Of a stretch of DNA of 64,000 bases, positions 38,627 to 47,565 are shown piece by piece. The notes below the pieces were generated by a model, which made no database searches, was not told the DNA's origin, and saw only the letters and a list, made by a program, of their open reading frames with translations. How positions within the stretch are numbered: position 1 is the first letter of the stretch; each line of letters opens with the position of its first letter. Made by a program: the position numbers and the translations under genes. The DNA comes from Antarcticimicrobium sp. (GTDB lineage Bacteria; Pseudomonadota; Alphaproteobacteria; Rhodobacterales; Rhodobacteraceae), in NCBI RefSeq assembly GCF_029212575.1, contig NZ_JARGPK010000042.1, positions 186,001-250,000 of the forward strand, given 5' to 3'.

Positions 38627-41113
38627 TCACCCTCGCTGTTTCGCGCGCAGGGTCGGGTCGGCCTGCGTCGGGTCCTCGGGCCAGGGGTGCCTGGGGTATT
38701 GCGCGCGCATGTCCTTGCGCACGTCGGCATAGGATCCGGCCCAGAACCCCGGCAGGTCGCGGGTGACCTGCACCGGCCGTTGCGCCGGCGAGAGCAGGGT
38801 GATCTTCAGAGGCACGCCGCCGCTCATCGGATGCCGCGTGACCCCGAACAGCTCCTGCAACCGGACCGAAATCTCCGGCCCCTCGGGGCCATAGTCGATC
38901 GGCACCTTGCGCTCCAGCGGGGTGACAAAGGCCGGCGGCGCGCGGCGGTCCAGCTCCTTCTGCTGGTCCCAGCTCAGCGCGGCCTTGAGCGCGGGCAGCG
39001 GATCGAACCGCTTCCACGCCTCGCCGCTGCGCACCGTCCCCAGCATCGGCAAGAGCCAATCCTCCAGCCGCGCCATCAGCCCGGATTCGGAGAAATCGGG
39101 CAGATCGACCCCCTCCGCGCGCACCAGTTCCACCCGCGCCGCCAGCCGCGCCGCCGCCCCCTCCAGCCGCAGGCCCAGCTCGCGCACCCCGTCCAGCATG
39201 GCGCGCGCCACGTCCTGCTGCGGCGCATCGGTCCAGACCCGGTCGTCGAGGGTGATCGCGCCCAGCCGCTCCTGCCTGCGCGCCAGCACCCGCCGCTCCC
39301 GCTTCGACCAGTCGCAAATCTCGACCCAGCCGATCTGGTCGGCGAACAATTCGCGGATCTCGCGCTCCGAGATCTGCGCCGCCATGCGGATACGCGCCTC
39401 GCGCGGATCGCCATCCAGATCCGTCGCCACCACAAAGGGCGCCCCGGCCAGCCCGTCGCCCGGGCCCATCACCGCCCCCTTGCCACCCGAGAGCACGTAG
39501 CGCGGCGCATCGCCCTTGCGCCGCTGCCCGATCCGGTCGGGATAGGCCAGCGCCGCCATCGCCGCCGGGCTCATCCCCTCGATCTCGGCCCGCTTGACCT
39601 GCGCGCGCAGCCGTCGCGCTTCCGACCTGACCTGTTCCAGTGCCGGGCGCAGCACCTCGTAGGGCCGCTCGCGGGTAAAGCGTTTCAGGTCGCGCAGCGC
39701 CTCCAGCCGCAGGGTGAGGTCGCAGGGCGCGCCACGCAGCGGATCGCGCGCCTCGATCAGCGCCGCCAGCGGTGCCGCCTCCGGCCCGGCCCGCACCAGC
39801 ATATGCGCCACCCTTGGATGCAACGGCAGCGCCGAGAGCGCCCGGCCATGCCCGGTGATCAACCCCTTGTCGTCGAGCGCCCCCAGCATCCGCAACAGCG
39901 CCCGCGCCTCGCCCAGCGCCCCCGCGGGCGGCGGGGTGAGAAAGGCCAGATCCGCCTCGGACGCGCCCCAGAGCGCCAGTTCCAGCGCCAGCCCGGTCAG
40001 GTCCGCCGCCGCGATCTCGGCCGGGGGAAACGCCGCCAACGCGCCTTCCTCGCCCTTGGTCCAGAGGCGATAGCAGACCCCCTCGGCCACCCGGCCCGCG
40101 CGTCCCGCCCGCTGGGTGGCTTCGGCGCGGGTGACCTTTTCCGTCACCAGCCGCGACATGGCCGAACCGGGATCGAACCGCGCCCGGCGCGCCTGTCCCA
40201 TGTCGACCACCACCCGCACATCCTGGATGGTGAGCGAGGTTTCCGCGATCGAGGTGGCCAGAACAACCTTGCGCCCCTCGGTCGCCGGCTGGATTGCGGC
40301 GCGCTGGGCGGCAAAGGGCAGGGCGCCATAAAGCGGCCTGACGTGACATCCCCCCGGCAGCTGCTTGGTCAGCGCCGCCTCGGCCTGCCTTATCTCCCGC
40401 TCGCCCGGCAGGAACACCAGCAGCCCGCCGCCGGTCCCCCGCGTTTCCTGCTCCGCCTGCACCACCAGATCGACCAGCGCATCGGTGCGCCGCGCTTTCG
40501 GGCCAAGGGGCCGGTCCAGCCAACGGGTCTCCACCGGGAAACCTCGCCCCTGCGAGGTCACCACCGGCGCCTCCATCAGCGCGCCCACCGGCTCGGCGTC
40601 CAGCGTCGCCGACATCGCCAGCAGTAGCAGGTCGTCGCGCAGGGCACCGGCCACCTCGAGGCACAGCGCCAGCCCCAGGTCGGCATTGAGCGAGCGTTCG
40701 TGGAACTCGTCGAAGATCACCGCGCCGACGCCGGGCAGGTCCGGTTCCCGCTGCAACATGCGGGTCAGGATGCCCTCGGTCACCACCTCGATCCGGGTCG
40801 CCTTCGATACCCTGGCCTCGCCCCGGATGCGATAGCCCACGGTCTGCCCGGCCGCCTCGCCCAGGGTCTCGGCCATGCGCTCGGCGGCGGCGCGCGCGGC
40901 CAGGCGGCGCGGTTCCAGCATCACGATGCGCCCCGTCGAATCCCCGCCGGTGCCCAGCCCGGCCTCCAGCATCGCCAGCGGCACCCGCGTGGTCTTGCCC
41001 GCGCCCGGCGGTGCCTGCAGCACTGCCCGCCCATGATCGCGCAACGCGGTCAGCAGCTCGGGCAGGGCGGCCTCGATCGGCAAGGCGGGGGGCGGGGCAG
41101 GGGCGGCACACAT
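38627..41113 (-). CDS. hrpB: ATP-dependent RNA helicase HrpB
   Basis: 828-residue DEAH-box helicase. Motif I is APPGAGKTTRVP, motif II is VIFDEFHERS, motif III is LAMSATLD, and motif VI is ATQRAGRAGRVAEGVCYRLW. The C-terminal HrpB domain ends with the family stretch on PMSGGVPLKITLLSPAQRPVQVT and DLPGFWAGSYADVRKDMRAQYPRHPWPEDP. Its role is in RNA metabolism; mutants are usually mild. An overlapping alternative frame of similar length is a compositional shadow. Confidence 0.95.
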   Translation of the reverse strand: MCAAPAPPPALPIEAALPELLTALRDHGRAVLQAPPGAGKTTRVPLAMLEAGLGTGGDSTGRIVMLEPRRLAARAAAERMAETLGEAAGQTVGYRIRGEARVSKATRIEVVTEGILTRMLQREPDLPGVGAVIFDEFHERSLNADLGLALCLEVAGALRDDLLLLAMSATLDAEPVGALMEAPVVTSQGRGFPVETRWLDRPLGPKARRTDALVDLVVQAEQETRGTGGGLLVFLPGEREIRQAEAALTKQLPGGCHVRPLYGALPFAAQRAAIQPATEGRKVVLATSIAETSLTIQDVRVVVDMGQARRARFDPGSAMSRLVTEKVTRAEATQRAGRAGRVAEGVCYRLWTKGEEGALAAFPPAEIAAADLTGLALELALWGASEADLAFLTPPPAGALGEARALLRMLGALDDKGLITGHGRALSALPLHPRVAHMLVRAGPEAAPLAALIEARDPLRGAPCDLTLRLEALRDLKRFTRERPYEVLRPALEQVRSEARRLRAQVKRAEIEGMSPAAMAALAYPDRIGQRRKGDAPRYVLSGGKGAVMGPGDGLAGAPFVVATDLDGDPREARIRMAAQISEREIRELFADQIGWVEICDWSKRERRVLARRQERLGAITLDDRVWTDAPQQDVARAMLDGVRELGLRLEGAAARLAARVELVRAEGVDLPDFSESGLMARLEDWLLPMLGTVRSGEAWKRFDPLPALKAALSWDQQKELDRRAPPAFVTPLERKVPIDYGPEGPEISVRLQELFGVTRHPMSGGVPLKITLLSPAQRPVQVTRDLPGFWAGSYADVRKDMRAQYPRHPWPEDPTQADPTLRAKQRG

Positions 41114-41251
41114 GGCCCGCCTTTTCCGCCAATCGGCGCGCCCTGTCTAGCGTCGCTGTCCACCGTGGCTGTCCCGCGCCCGACCCGGCTCGGCACTGGA
41201 CATTCCGCGCCCGGCCAAGGCAGAAAGGGCGCCGGGCAGCAGGATGAGGCG

Positions 41252-42229
41252 ATGGACATGAAAAGCCTGGGCGACAAGATACTGAACGGCGACCGCCGGA
41301 CGCTGGCCCGCGCGATCACGCTGGTCGAAAGCGCGCGCGCCGATCACCGGGCACAGGCGGCGCAATTGCTCGACCATCTGCGCGGGGCCGGGCGGCAGGC
41401 GGTGCGCATCGGCCTGTCGGGAACGCCGGGGGTGGGCAAATCCACCTTCATCGAGGCCTTCGGCATGATGCTGATCGAACAGGGGCTGCGGGTGGCGGTG
41501 CTGGCGGTCGATCCCTCCTCGACCCGCTCGGGCGGCTCGATCCTGGGCGACAAGACCCGGATGGAGCGGCTGAGCCGCGAAAAATCCGCCTTTATCCGCC
41601 CCTCGCCCAGCCAGACCCACCTGGGCGGTGTCGCGCGCCGCTCGCGCGAGGCGGTGGCGCTGTGCGAGGCGGCCGGCTTCGACGTGGTGCTGATCGAGAC
41701 CGTCGGCGTCGGCCAGTCGGAAACCGTGGTGGCCGAGATGTCGGACCTCTTCGTGCTGCTGCTGGCCCCGGCCGGCGGCGACGAGTTGCAGGGGGTCAAG
41801 CGCGGCATCATGGAGATCGCCGACCTGATTCTGGTCAACAAGGCCGACGGCGACCTGAAGCCGACGGCGATGCGCACCTGTTCGGACTATTCCGGCGCGC
41901 TGCGGCTGTTGCGCAAGCGCCCGCAGGATCCCAAGGGGTTCCCCAAGGCCCTGATGGTCTCGGCCTATACCGGCGACGGGCTGGACGAGGCCTGGGCGGA
42001 AATGCAGGCGCTGGTGGACTGGCGGCGCGAGACCGGCCACTGGGACCGCCGCCGCGCCGAACAGGCGCTCTACTGGTTCCGGCAGGAGGTGCGCCAGGCG
42101 CTGCTGGCCCGGCTGGACACGCCGCAGGCGCGCGCCGCGATGGCGGCGCTGTCGGACCGGGTGGCCAGCGGTGCGCTCTCACCCGCCGGCGCCGCGACGG
42201 AGATGCTGGAAAAGCACCTGGGCGGCTGA
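41252..42229 (+). CDS. meaB: Methylmalonyl-CoA mutase-associated GTPase
   Basis: 325-residue G3E-family P-loop GTPase (ArgK/MeaB) that protects and reloads adenosylcobalamin methylmalonyl-CoA mutase. G1 is GLSGTPGVGKST, then VAVLAVDPSSTRSGGSILGDKTRM, G3 is ETVGVGQSE and G4 is VNKAD. Start ATG with GGATGAGG upstream. It is divergent from hrpB. With mce in the same window it points to methylmalonyl-CoA handling in this organism, as in propionate or ethylmalonyl-CoA metabolism. Confidence 0.94.
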   Translation: MDMKSLGDKILNGDRRTLARAITLVESARADHRAQAAQLLDHLRGAGRQAVRIGLSGTPGVGKSTFIEAFGMMLIEQGLRVAVLAVDPSSTRSGGSILGDKTRMERLSREKSAFIRPSPSQTHLGGVARRSREAVALCEAAGFDVVLIETVGVGQSETVVAEMSDLFVLLLAPAGGDELQGVKRGIMEIADLILVNKADGDLKPTAMRTCSDYSGALRLLRKRPQDPKGFPKALMVSAYTGDGLDEAWAEMQALVDWRRETGHWDRRRAEQALYWFRQEVRQALLARLDTPQARAAMAALSDRVASGALSPAGAATEMLEKHLGG

Positions 42230-42274
42230 ATGGGGCGGGGGCACGAAAGCGGGCCGAAACCCCTGAGCCGGGGC

Positions 42275-42303
42275 TTGACGACTCTCCCCGCCCCGCGTAA
42301 TAG
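42275..42303 (+). promoter_or_regulatory. Sigma70-type promoter of rpmB
   Basis: TTGACG (42275-42280), a 17-bp spacer and TAATAG (42298-42303) make a near-consensus housekeeping promoter, with transcription expected to start about 105 bases ahead of rpmB. Confidence 0.7.
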
Positions 42304-42320
42304 CCACCGAACGAGATTCC

Positions 42321-42342
42321 GGGCGCTGCCAAAGCGGCGCCC
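42321..42342 (+). other. Leader hairpin ahead of rpmB
   Basis: GGGCGCTGC / GCGGCGCCC forms a 9-bp stem (one G-U) with a CAAA loop near the expected 5' end of the rpmB transcript. It could be a ribosomal-protein leader structure, but no family is recognised. Confidence 0.45.
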
Positions 42343-42414
42343 CTGTTATTTGCAGGGCCAGGCGGGGTATTCCGCTTCCGGCTGCTGCGCCCGAGAAAAG
42401 ACGAGGATGTACCC

Positions 42415-42702
42415 ATGTCGCGCCGTTGCGAACTGACCGGAAAAGGCCCGATGACTGGCAACAATGTCAGCCACGCCAAGAACAGGACCCGCCGCCGGTT
42501 CCTGCCGAACCTGAACGATGTCACGCTTCAGTCCGAAACCCTGGGCCGTGGCGTCAAGCTGCGGATCTCGGCCTCGGCGCTGCGCAGTGTCGATCACCGT
42601 GGCGGGCTGGACGCCTTCCTCGCCAAGGCCAAGGACGAGGAGCTTTCGGCCGCCGCGCTGAAGGTCAAGAAAGAGATCGCCAAGGCGGCTGCCGCCTCCT
42701 GA
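42415..42702 (+). CDS. rpmB: 50S ribosomal protein L28
   Basis: 95-residue L28, starting [21 protein letters not shown], with the conserved [10 protein letters not shown] and the GLDAFL helix near the C-terminus. Length is typical for alphaproteobacteria. It has its own promoter and a strong terminator and is thus a single-gene transcript. It lacks the zinc-ligand cysteines of C+ paralogues except for the first Cys, so it is not zinc dependent. Confidence 0.97.
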   Translation: MSRRCELTGKGPMTGNNVSHAKNRTRRRFLPNLNDVTLQSETLGRGVKLRISASALRSVDHRGGLDAFLAKAKDEELSAAALKVKKEIAKAAAAS

Positions 42703-42728
42703 TCCCGGCGATCCGCACGGATTTCCGC

Positions 42729-42755
42729 AACCCCGCGTCCATCGGACGCGGGGTT
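42729..42755 (+). terminator. rpmB terminator
   Basis: Perfect 12-bp stem AACCCCGCGTCC / GGACGCGGGGTT with a 3-nt loop, followed by TTGCGTTTT. Confidence 0.9.
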
Positions 42756-42804
42756 TTGCGTTTTGCTTGCGCATCGGCCACCGCCGCGCCTATATCGCCT
42801 GAAG

Positions 42805-43155
42805 ATGATGCAAAACCCGCGCAGATACCTGGCCCTCTTGCTGGTCGCCGTCATGGTGCTCACCAGTCAGAGCATGGCCGTCGCCCGTGGCGCCACCGGC
42901 CCGGCCGGCCAGATCGTGCTGTGCACCGGCACCGGCCCGATCGCCGTCCATGTCGACGAGGACGGCCAGCCCACCGGCCCGCCGCATATCTGCCCCGATT
43001 GTGCGCTGCATCTGCTCGATGCCTTATCCGCGCCCGACGTCGCGCCCGTGCCGCTGGCGGTCACCCTGCGCCGGACGCAGATCAGCGCCGCCACCCCGCC
43101 CGCCGAAAGCCGCAGCCGCGTCGCCTCGGCGCGCGATCCTCCTGCCGCCGTCTGA
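42805..43155 (+). CDS. DUF2946-like small exported protein
   Basis: About 116 residues. A hydrophobic N-terminal segment (YLALLLVAVMVLTSQSMAVA) is a signal peptide or anchor, followed by a short domain with a Cys motif CPDCALHLL preceded by LCTGTGPI. That pattern fits DUF2946-type proteins, often beside copper genes. Two ATGs in a row (42805, 42808) offer starts; there is only a weak ribosome site. The PCuAC copper chaperone follows 50 nt downstream. A copper-related envelope role is inferred from this pairing and the Cys/His content. Confidence 0.7.
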   Translation: MMQNPRRYLALLLVAVMVLTSQSMAVARGATGPAGQIVLCTGTGPIAVHVDEDGQPTGPPHICPDCALHLLDALSAPDVAPVPLAVTLRRTQISAATPPAESRSRVASARDPPAAV

Positions 43156-43205
43156 TCCCCGGACTTCCCCAGATTTCAGATAGTTAACGCAAGAGGAGAG
43201 ACGCC

Positions 43206-43691
43206 ATGTCCTTCAAAACCACCCTGTTCGCCGCCGCCGCCGCCCTGAGCCTCGCCATGCCCGCCTTTGCCGGCGACATCATGGTCAAGGACGCCTACGC
43301 GCGCACCTCGACCGCCATGTCCAAATCCGGCGCCGCCTTCATGATGCTGGTGAACCAAGGCACCGAGGACGACCGCCTCGTCTCGGCCAGTTCCGACGTC
43401 GCCAAGCGGGTCGAGCTGCACACCCACAAAGAGGACGCCAACGGCGTCATGCAGATGCTCGAGGTCGAAGAGGGCTTTCCCGTGCCCGCCGGCGGCATGC
43501 ACGCGCTGGCCCGTGGCGGCGATCACGTCATGTTCATGGGCCTGAACCGCTCGCTGGCGCAGGGCGATATCGTCACCGTCACCCTGACCTTCGAAAAGGC
43601 CGGCGCCATGACCGTCGAGATCCCCGTCGATCTGGAGCGCAAGCCGATGGGCGGCATGCAGATGCAGCACGGGCAGATGAAAAAGAACTGA
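43206..43691 (+). CDS. PCu(A)C-type periplasmic copper chaperone
   Basis: 161-residue periplasmic Cu(I) chaperone that delivers copper to cytochrome oxidase. A signal peptide (cleavage after AFA, residue about 22) precedes the DUF461 fold. The copper motif H-x10-M-x21-H-x-M is complete: VELHTHKEDANGVMQM, then GGMHAL. A Met/His-rich tail (GGMQMQHGQMKKN) adds further copper ligands. Good ribosome site (AGAGGAGAG). It pairs with the upstream DUF2946-like gene. Confidence 0.92.
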   Translation: MSFKTTLFAAAAALSLAMPAFAGDIMVKDAYARTSTAMSKSGAAFMMLVNQGTEDDRLVSASSDVAKRVELHTHKEDANGVMQMLEVEEGFPVPAGGMHALARGGDHVMFMGLNRSLAQGDIVTVTLTFEKAGAMTVEIPVDLERKPMGGMQMQHGQMKKN

Positions 43692-43761
43692 GCCTTTCGC
43701 ACAACGCATCGGCTTCAAGGCCGCGCCCCCCGGCGCGGCCTTTCTCATGCCCCACGCCCCC

Positions 43762-43793
43762 TGTCACCCCGGCCCCCGACCCGGGGCCTCCGG
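43762..43793. repeat. Half copy of the TGTCACCCC repeat
   Basis: TGTCACCCCGGCCCCCGACCCGGGGCCTCCGG matches the left half of the elements at 51931-52005 and 53000-53076, but no right half ending in TGACA follows. Confidence 0.55.
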
Positions 43794-43837
43794 CGGTGTC
43801 GGAACGGTCCCGGAGCAGGTCCGCGATGGCAACGCGC

Positions 43838-44530
43838 TCAATCCGCCAGCAGCTCCGCCACCCATTCCGGAACCGTCCGCGTCGCCGGGCCGAACCGGGT
43901 CTCGTCGAATTGCGATACCGTAGCAGAGGGCTCCAGATTCAGCTCCACCGTGCGCGCCCCGGCCGCCGCCGCCTCCTGCACGAACCCCGCCGCCGGATAG
44001 ACCTGCCCCGAGGTGCCGATCGCGGCAAAGAGGTCGGCGCCGGAAAGATGCGCGAAAACCTCGTCCATGTCATAGGGCATCTCGCCGAACCAGACGATAT
44101 CGGGCCGGGCACTTGGGGCGCGGCAGGCCGGGCAGGGCTCTCCCACCTCCATCTCCTCGGGCGCGGGCCAGCGATGACCGCAGGCGGCGCAAAGCGCCTG
44201 GTCGAGCCGCCCGTGCATGTGCAGCACCTCCTGCGCGCCGCCCTTCTCGTGCAGATCGTCCACGTTCTGCGTCACGATCACCACCGCGCCCGGCCAGTCC
44301 GCCTGCAACCGCGCCAGCGCCACATGCGCCGCGTTGGGCCGGGCCGTCGCCGCCTTGGCGCGGCGCGCGTTGTAGAACGCCTGCACCAGTGCGGGATCGC
44401 GCGCGAACCCCTCGGGCGTCGCCACGTCCTCGATCCGGTGTTGCGCCCAGAGCCCGCCGGCATCGCGAAAGGTGCCCAGCCCGCTTTCCGCCGAAATCCC
44501 GGCTCCGGTCAGAATGACGATCTTTTCCAT
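43838..44530 (-). CDS. cobB: NAD-dependent protein deacylase, sirtuin family
   Basis: 230-residue SIR2-family enzyme using NAD to remove acetyl or longer acyl groups from lysines. The NAD motif is LTGAGISAESGLGTFRD, then TQNVDDLH with the NAD-ribose-contacting residues, and the catalytic His is in HMHGRLD. A zinc module has two Cys pairs (CAACGH and CPAC). The start at MEKIVIL has only a weak GGGAC upstream. It is convergent with the copper genes and divergent from the phosphatase gene. Confidence 0.93.
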   Translation of the reverse strand: MEKIVILTGAGISAESGLGTFRDAGGLWAQHRIEDVATPEGFARDPALVQAFYNARRAKAATARPNAAHVALARLQADWPGAVVIVTQNVDDLHEKGGAQEVLHMHGRLDQALCAACGHRWPAPEEMEVGEPCPACRAPSARPDIVWFGEMPYDMDEVFAHLSGADLFAAIGTSGQVYPAAGFVQEAAAAGARTVELNLEPSATVSQFDETRFGPATRTVPEWVAELLAD

Positions 44531-44593
44531 GCTCTGCGTCCCGGGTTTCCCCTGTTGCCCTGATCCCCTACACCTTGGCCAAAGGAGGCCCGT

Positions 44594-45043
44594 ATGACCA
44601 CCCGAATCCTGTTCGTCTGCCTTGGCAACATCTGCCGCTCCCCCGCCGCCGAGGGCATTGCCCGCGCCCTGATGCCGGGGCTGGAGATCGACAGCGCCGG
44701 CACCTCGGACTGGCATGTGGGGGAACCGCCCTACGGCGCCATGCAGGCCGCCGCCCGGTCCCGCGGCATCGACCTGGGCAGCTTGCGCGCGCGGCAGGTC
44801 CAGCCCGGCGATTTTCGCCGATTCGATCTGATAGTGGCGATGGATTCCGACCATCTGAGCAAGATCGAGGCACTGCGCCCGGCGGGCAGCGAAACCCCGG
44901 CGCGGCTCTTTACCGATTATGCCCCTGAAACCGGGGCCGATCATGTGCCCGACCCCTATTACACCCGCGATTTCGACGCGGCGCTCGACCTGATCGAGGC
45001 GGCGGCGGCAGGGCTGAAACGGTCGGTCTTGCCCGGCACCTAG
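44594..45043 (+). CDS. Low molecular weight protein-tyrosine-phosphatase
   Basis: 149-residue phosphatase. The P-loop CLGNICRSP (nucleophile Cys9, Arg15) is at the N-terminus and the general acid Asp is in VPDPYYTRDFD. The family includes capsule-associated Wzb/Etp types and free-standing ones; no tyrosine kinase gene is adjacent. Ribosome site AAAGGAGG. Arsenate reductases share the fold, but DPYY argues for a tyrosine phosphatase. Confidence 0.93.
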   Translation: MTTRILFVCLGNICRSPAAEGIARALMPGLEIDSAGTSDWHVGEPPYGAMQAAARSRGIDLGSLRARQVQPGDFRRFDLIVAMDSDHLSKIEALRPAGSETPARLFTDYAPETGADHVPDPYYTRDFDAALDLIEAAAAGLKRSVLPGT

Positions 45044-45208
45044 GCGCCGAATTTAAGCGGAATCGAAACTGTCAGGTCGAGATGCGAAATCTCGCCGGCC
45101 CGCTCTTGCACCCTGCGGGCGCGGTGCCGATGGATGGGGTCAGATCCCTTTCACCGCAAGTTTGCCATGCCGCACATCCGCCCCGTCCCCCAGCATTCGC
45201 GCAGGCCC

Positions 45209-46174
45209 TCAGCCGTCGAGCACCCGCAACTGCCCCGCCAGCCAGGGCAGCCGCGCGGTGGCCGGGCCGATGATCTGGCTGTCCACCAGCCGCCGGATGG
45301 TCTGGGCGACGTCGCGCGGCACCCGGTCGGCCCAATCGGCGGCGGCGAACAGCGATATGGTGCGCGAGAACGCCGCGAAGGGCAGCGGAAAGGCGTCGAG
45401 GTCGTCGTGGAACCGGCCCGCCCGGATGTAGCCCAGCGGCGTCGTCACCGTCCAGCCGATGCGCCGGGCCACCATCGCCATCAGGGCCAGGTGGCTGCCG
45501 ATTTCGAACCGCTCCTCGAAATGCAGCTTGTGGCGCGCAAGCTGGGCCTCGATCTGGCGGCTGATCAGCTGCTCGCGGGCATAGCGCAACAGCGGAAGGC
45601 CACTCAGATCGGTCAGGATTTCCTGCCGGTTCGCCACCATTCCGCGCGGGGCGACAAGAATGAAGGGATCGCGCACCAGCGGGTATTCCACGATCCCCTC
45701 GCGCAGTTCCCCGGTGCTGGCCGCCACCGCGATATGCAGCCGCCGCGCCTCCATCGCCTCGGTGATCTCAAGGCTGGGCGCGGTGATCATCTTGAACCGG
45801 CAGCGGGTCAGGCTTTCGGCCAGGATGGTCACCAGCCGCGGCGTCAGGTCGTTGTCGAAATCGTCGATCAGCCCGAACGACAGCGTCGTCAGCTCGCTCA
45901 GGTCCATCACCGTCAGTTCGCTCTGCGCCAGCCGCAGTTCCGACAGCACCGCCTCGGTCCGGGTCAGGAAACTGCGGCCCGCAGGCGTCAACACCATCGG
46001 CCGCCGCCCGTGATCGACCAGCTCTGTTCCCAGCGATTTTTCCAGGTTGCGCAGCTGCTGGCTGACTGCCGGCAGGCTCAGCCCGGTGATCTCGGCGGCC
46101 TGCGCCACCGACCCGGTGGTCGCCAGCGCCTCGAACACCTCCAGCCCGCGCAGGGTCAGACCTTTCATGAGCAT
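45209..46174 (-). CDS. LysR family transcriptional regulator
   Basis: 321-residue regulator. N-terminal winged helix (LEVFEALATTGSVAQAAEITGLSLPAVSQQLRNLE; HTH about residues 20-40) and a C-terminal periplasmic-binding-like effector domain. The start at 46174 has GGGGAG six bases upstream. It is divergent from the dehydrogenase-lyase-racemase cluster with an 80-bp gap, the classic LysR arrangement, so it most likely senses a pathway substrate and activates that cluster. The inducer is unknown; a sulfonate or D-amino acid is plausible from the enzymes. Confidence 0.9.
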   Translation of the reverse strand: MLMKGLTLRGLEVFEALATTGSVAQAAEITGLSLPAVSQQLRNLEKSLGTELVDHGRRPMVLTPAGRSFLTRTEAVLSELRLAQSELTVMDLSELTTLSFGLIDDFDNDLTPRLVTILAESLTRCRFKMITAPSLEITEAMEARRLHIAVAASTGELREGIVEYPLVRDPFILVAPRGMVANRQEILTDLSGLPLLRYAREQLISRQIEAQLARHKLHFEERFEIGSHLALMAMVARRIGWTVTTPLGYIRAGRFHDDLDAFPLPFAAFSRTISLFAAADWADRVPRDVAQTIRRLVDSQIIGPATARLPWLAGQLRVLDG

Positions 46175-46254
46175 GGAACGCTCCCCGTCAGTTTTGCCTT
46201 TTGTGAATATACCCTTCCCCTGGGTCAAGCCCTACAATCCGCGAGGTGCCCGAA

Positions 46255-47562
46255 ATGACCGTTGAGGTTCTGAAATCCGCCCGCCCCATCCCCGCCCAGC
46301 AGGGCGGCGATCTGTCCGATACCGTGCGCATCATGCTGGCCCGGCTGGCGACCGGCGGCGAAGAGGCCGCGCGCGACTATGCCCGCCGGCTCGATGGCTG
46401 GGACGGGCCGGTTGCGGTGCCGCCCGCCACCATCCGCACCGCCGCCGCCCAGGTGCCCGCCGATCTGAAACAGGCGATCGGCTACGCGCATGAGAACATC
46501 CGCCGCTTTGCCGAGGCGCAGCGCGCCTCGGCGCTGGATTTCCAGATGGAACTGCGCCCCGGCCTCACAGTCGGCCAGCGCCAGATCCCGGTCAACGCCG
46601 CCGGCTGTTACGTGCCCGGCGGGCGCTATGCCCATATCGCCTCGGCCCTGATGTCGATCGCCACCGCCCGCGCCGCCGGCGTGCCCCATATCACCGCCTG
46701 CTCGCCGCCGCGCGGGGGCGCCGGGATCCCGCCCGCGCTGCTCTATGTCATGGCGCTGGCCGGGGCCGACCGCATCCTTGTTCTGGGCGGGGTGCAGGGT
46801 GTCGCGGCGATGGCGCAGGGCCTGTTCGGCACGCCGCCGGCCGACATTCTCGTCGGCCCCGGCAACGCCTTTGTCGCCGAGGCCAAGCGCCAGCTGTTCG
46901 GTCCGGTCGGCATCGACATGGTCGCCGGTCCCACCGATCTCATGCTGCTGGCCGACGCCTCCGCCGACCCGCTGACGGTCGCCTGGGATCTCGCCGCGCA
47001 GGCCGAGCACGGGGCGACCTCTCCGGTCTGGTTCGCCACCGATCATCGCCCCCTGGCCGAGGCGGTGCTGCGCCTGGTGCCGCACTGCCTGGCCGAATTG
47101 CCCGAGCCCAACGCCAGCGCCGGGCGCACCGCCTGGGACGAGCTGGGCGAGGTGAAGCTCTGCGACAGCCGCGAGGAGATGGCGGCGCTGGCCGATACCT
47201 ATGCGCCCGAACACCTGCACGTGCAGGCCCGCGACCCCGACTGGTGGCGCGCGCGCCTCACCGCCTTTGGCTCGCGGTTCCTCGGGGTCGAAACGACCGT
47301 GGCCTTCGGTGACAAGGCCGCCGGACCCAACCACGTGCTGCCCACCGGCCGCGCCGCCCGCTATACCGGCGGCCTCAGCGTGCACAAGTTCCTGAAAACC
47401 GTCACCTGGCAGCGGGTCGGCGATCCGGCGCTGCCGGAACTGGCCCGCGCCACCGCCACCATCAGCCGCGCCGAGGGGATGGAGGGCCACGCCCGCAGCG
47501 CCGACATCCGGCTTGCCAATTCCCGCCCGCCGGTCAAACTTGCCGCAAACCACGAAGGATAA
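46255..47562 (+). CDS. Histidinol-dehydrogenase-like enzyme (candidate sulfopropanediol 3-dehydrogenase HpsN)
   Basis: 435-residue zinc- and NAD-dependent alcohol dehydrogenase of the HisD family. Zinc-ligand regions are recognisable (AQAEHGATS and the GGLSVHKFLKTV His), with VPGGRYAHIASALM and VGPGNAFVAEAKR. It is not in a histidine operon. The next gene is a CuyA/DcyD-type lyase and a LysR regulator is divergent. In roseobacters HpsN, a HisD homologue, oxidises 2,3-dihydroxypropane-1-sulfonate to sulfolactate, which suits this context. Other amino-alcohol substrates are possible. Start ATG 46255 with GAGGTG upstream; a GTG nine bases earlier is less likely. Confidence 0.8.
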   Translation: MTVEVLKSARPIPAQQGGDLSDTVRIMLARLATGGEEAARDYARRLDGWDGPVAVPPATIRTAAAQVPADLKQAIGYAHENIRRFAEAQRASALDFQMELRPGLTVGQRQIPVNAAGCYVPGGRYAHIASALMSIATARAAGVPHITACSPPRGGAGIPPALLYVMALAGADRILVLGGVQGVAAMAQGLFGTPPADILVGPGNAFVAEAKRQLFGPVGIDMVAGPTDLMLLADASADPLTVAWDLAAQAEHGATSPVWFATDHRPLAEAVLRLVPHCLAELPEPNASAGRTAWDELGEVKLCDSREEMAALADTYAPEHLHVQARDPDWWRARLTAFGSRFLGVETTVAFGDKAAGPNHVLPTGRAARYTGGLSVHKFLKTVTWQRVGDPALPELARATATISRAEGMEGHARSADIRLANSRPPVKLAANHEG

Positions 47563-47565
47563 GAC

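Noticed and set aside
38619-41132. Second minus-strand frame of 837 codons overlapping hrpB
   Set aside because: Gly/Arg/Ala-rich out-of-frame translation; the 828-codon frame has the DEAH helicase motifs.
45044-45208. Possible IS or REP remnant around GGGGTCAGATCCCTTTC
   Set aside because: Only a short resemblance to sequences seen near REP elements, with no inverted repeats, target duplication or transposase fragment.
46255-47562. Calling the HisD-like gene a true histidinol dehydrogenase (hisD)
   Set aside because: No histidine genes are adjacent and it is operonic with a CuyA/DcyD-type lyase and a racemase under a LysR regulator. Kept as HisD-like with HpsN as the leading hypothesis.
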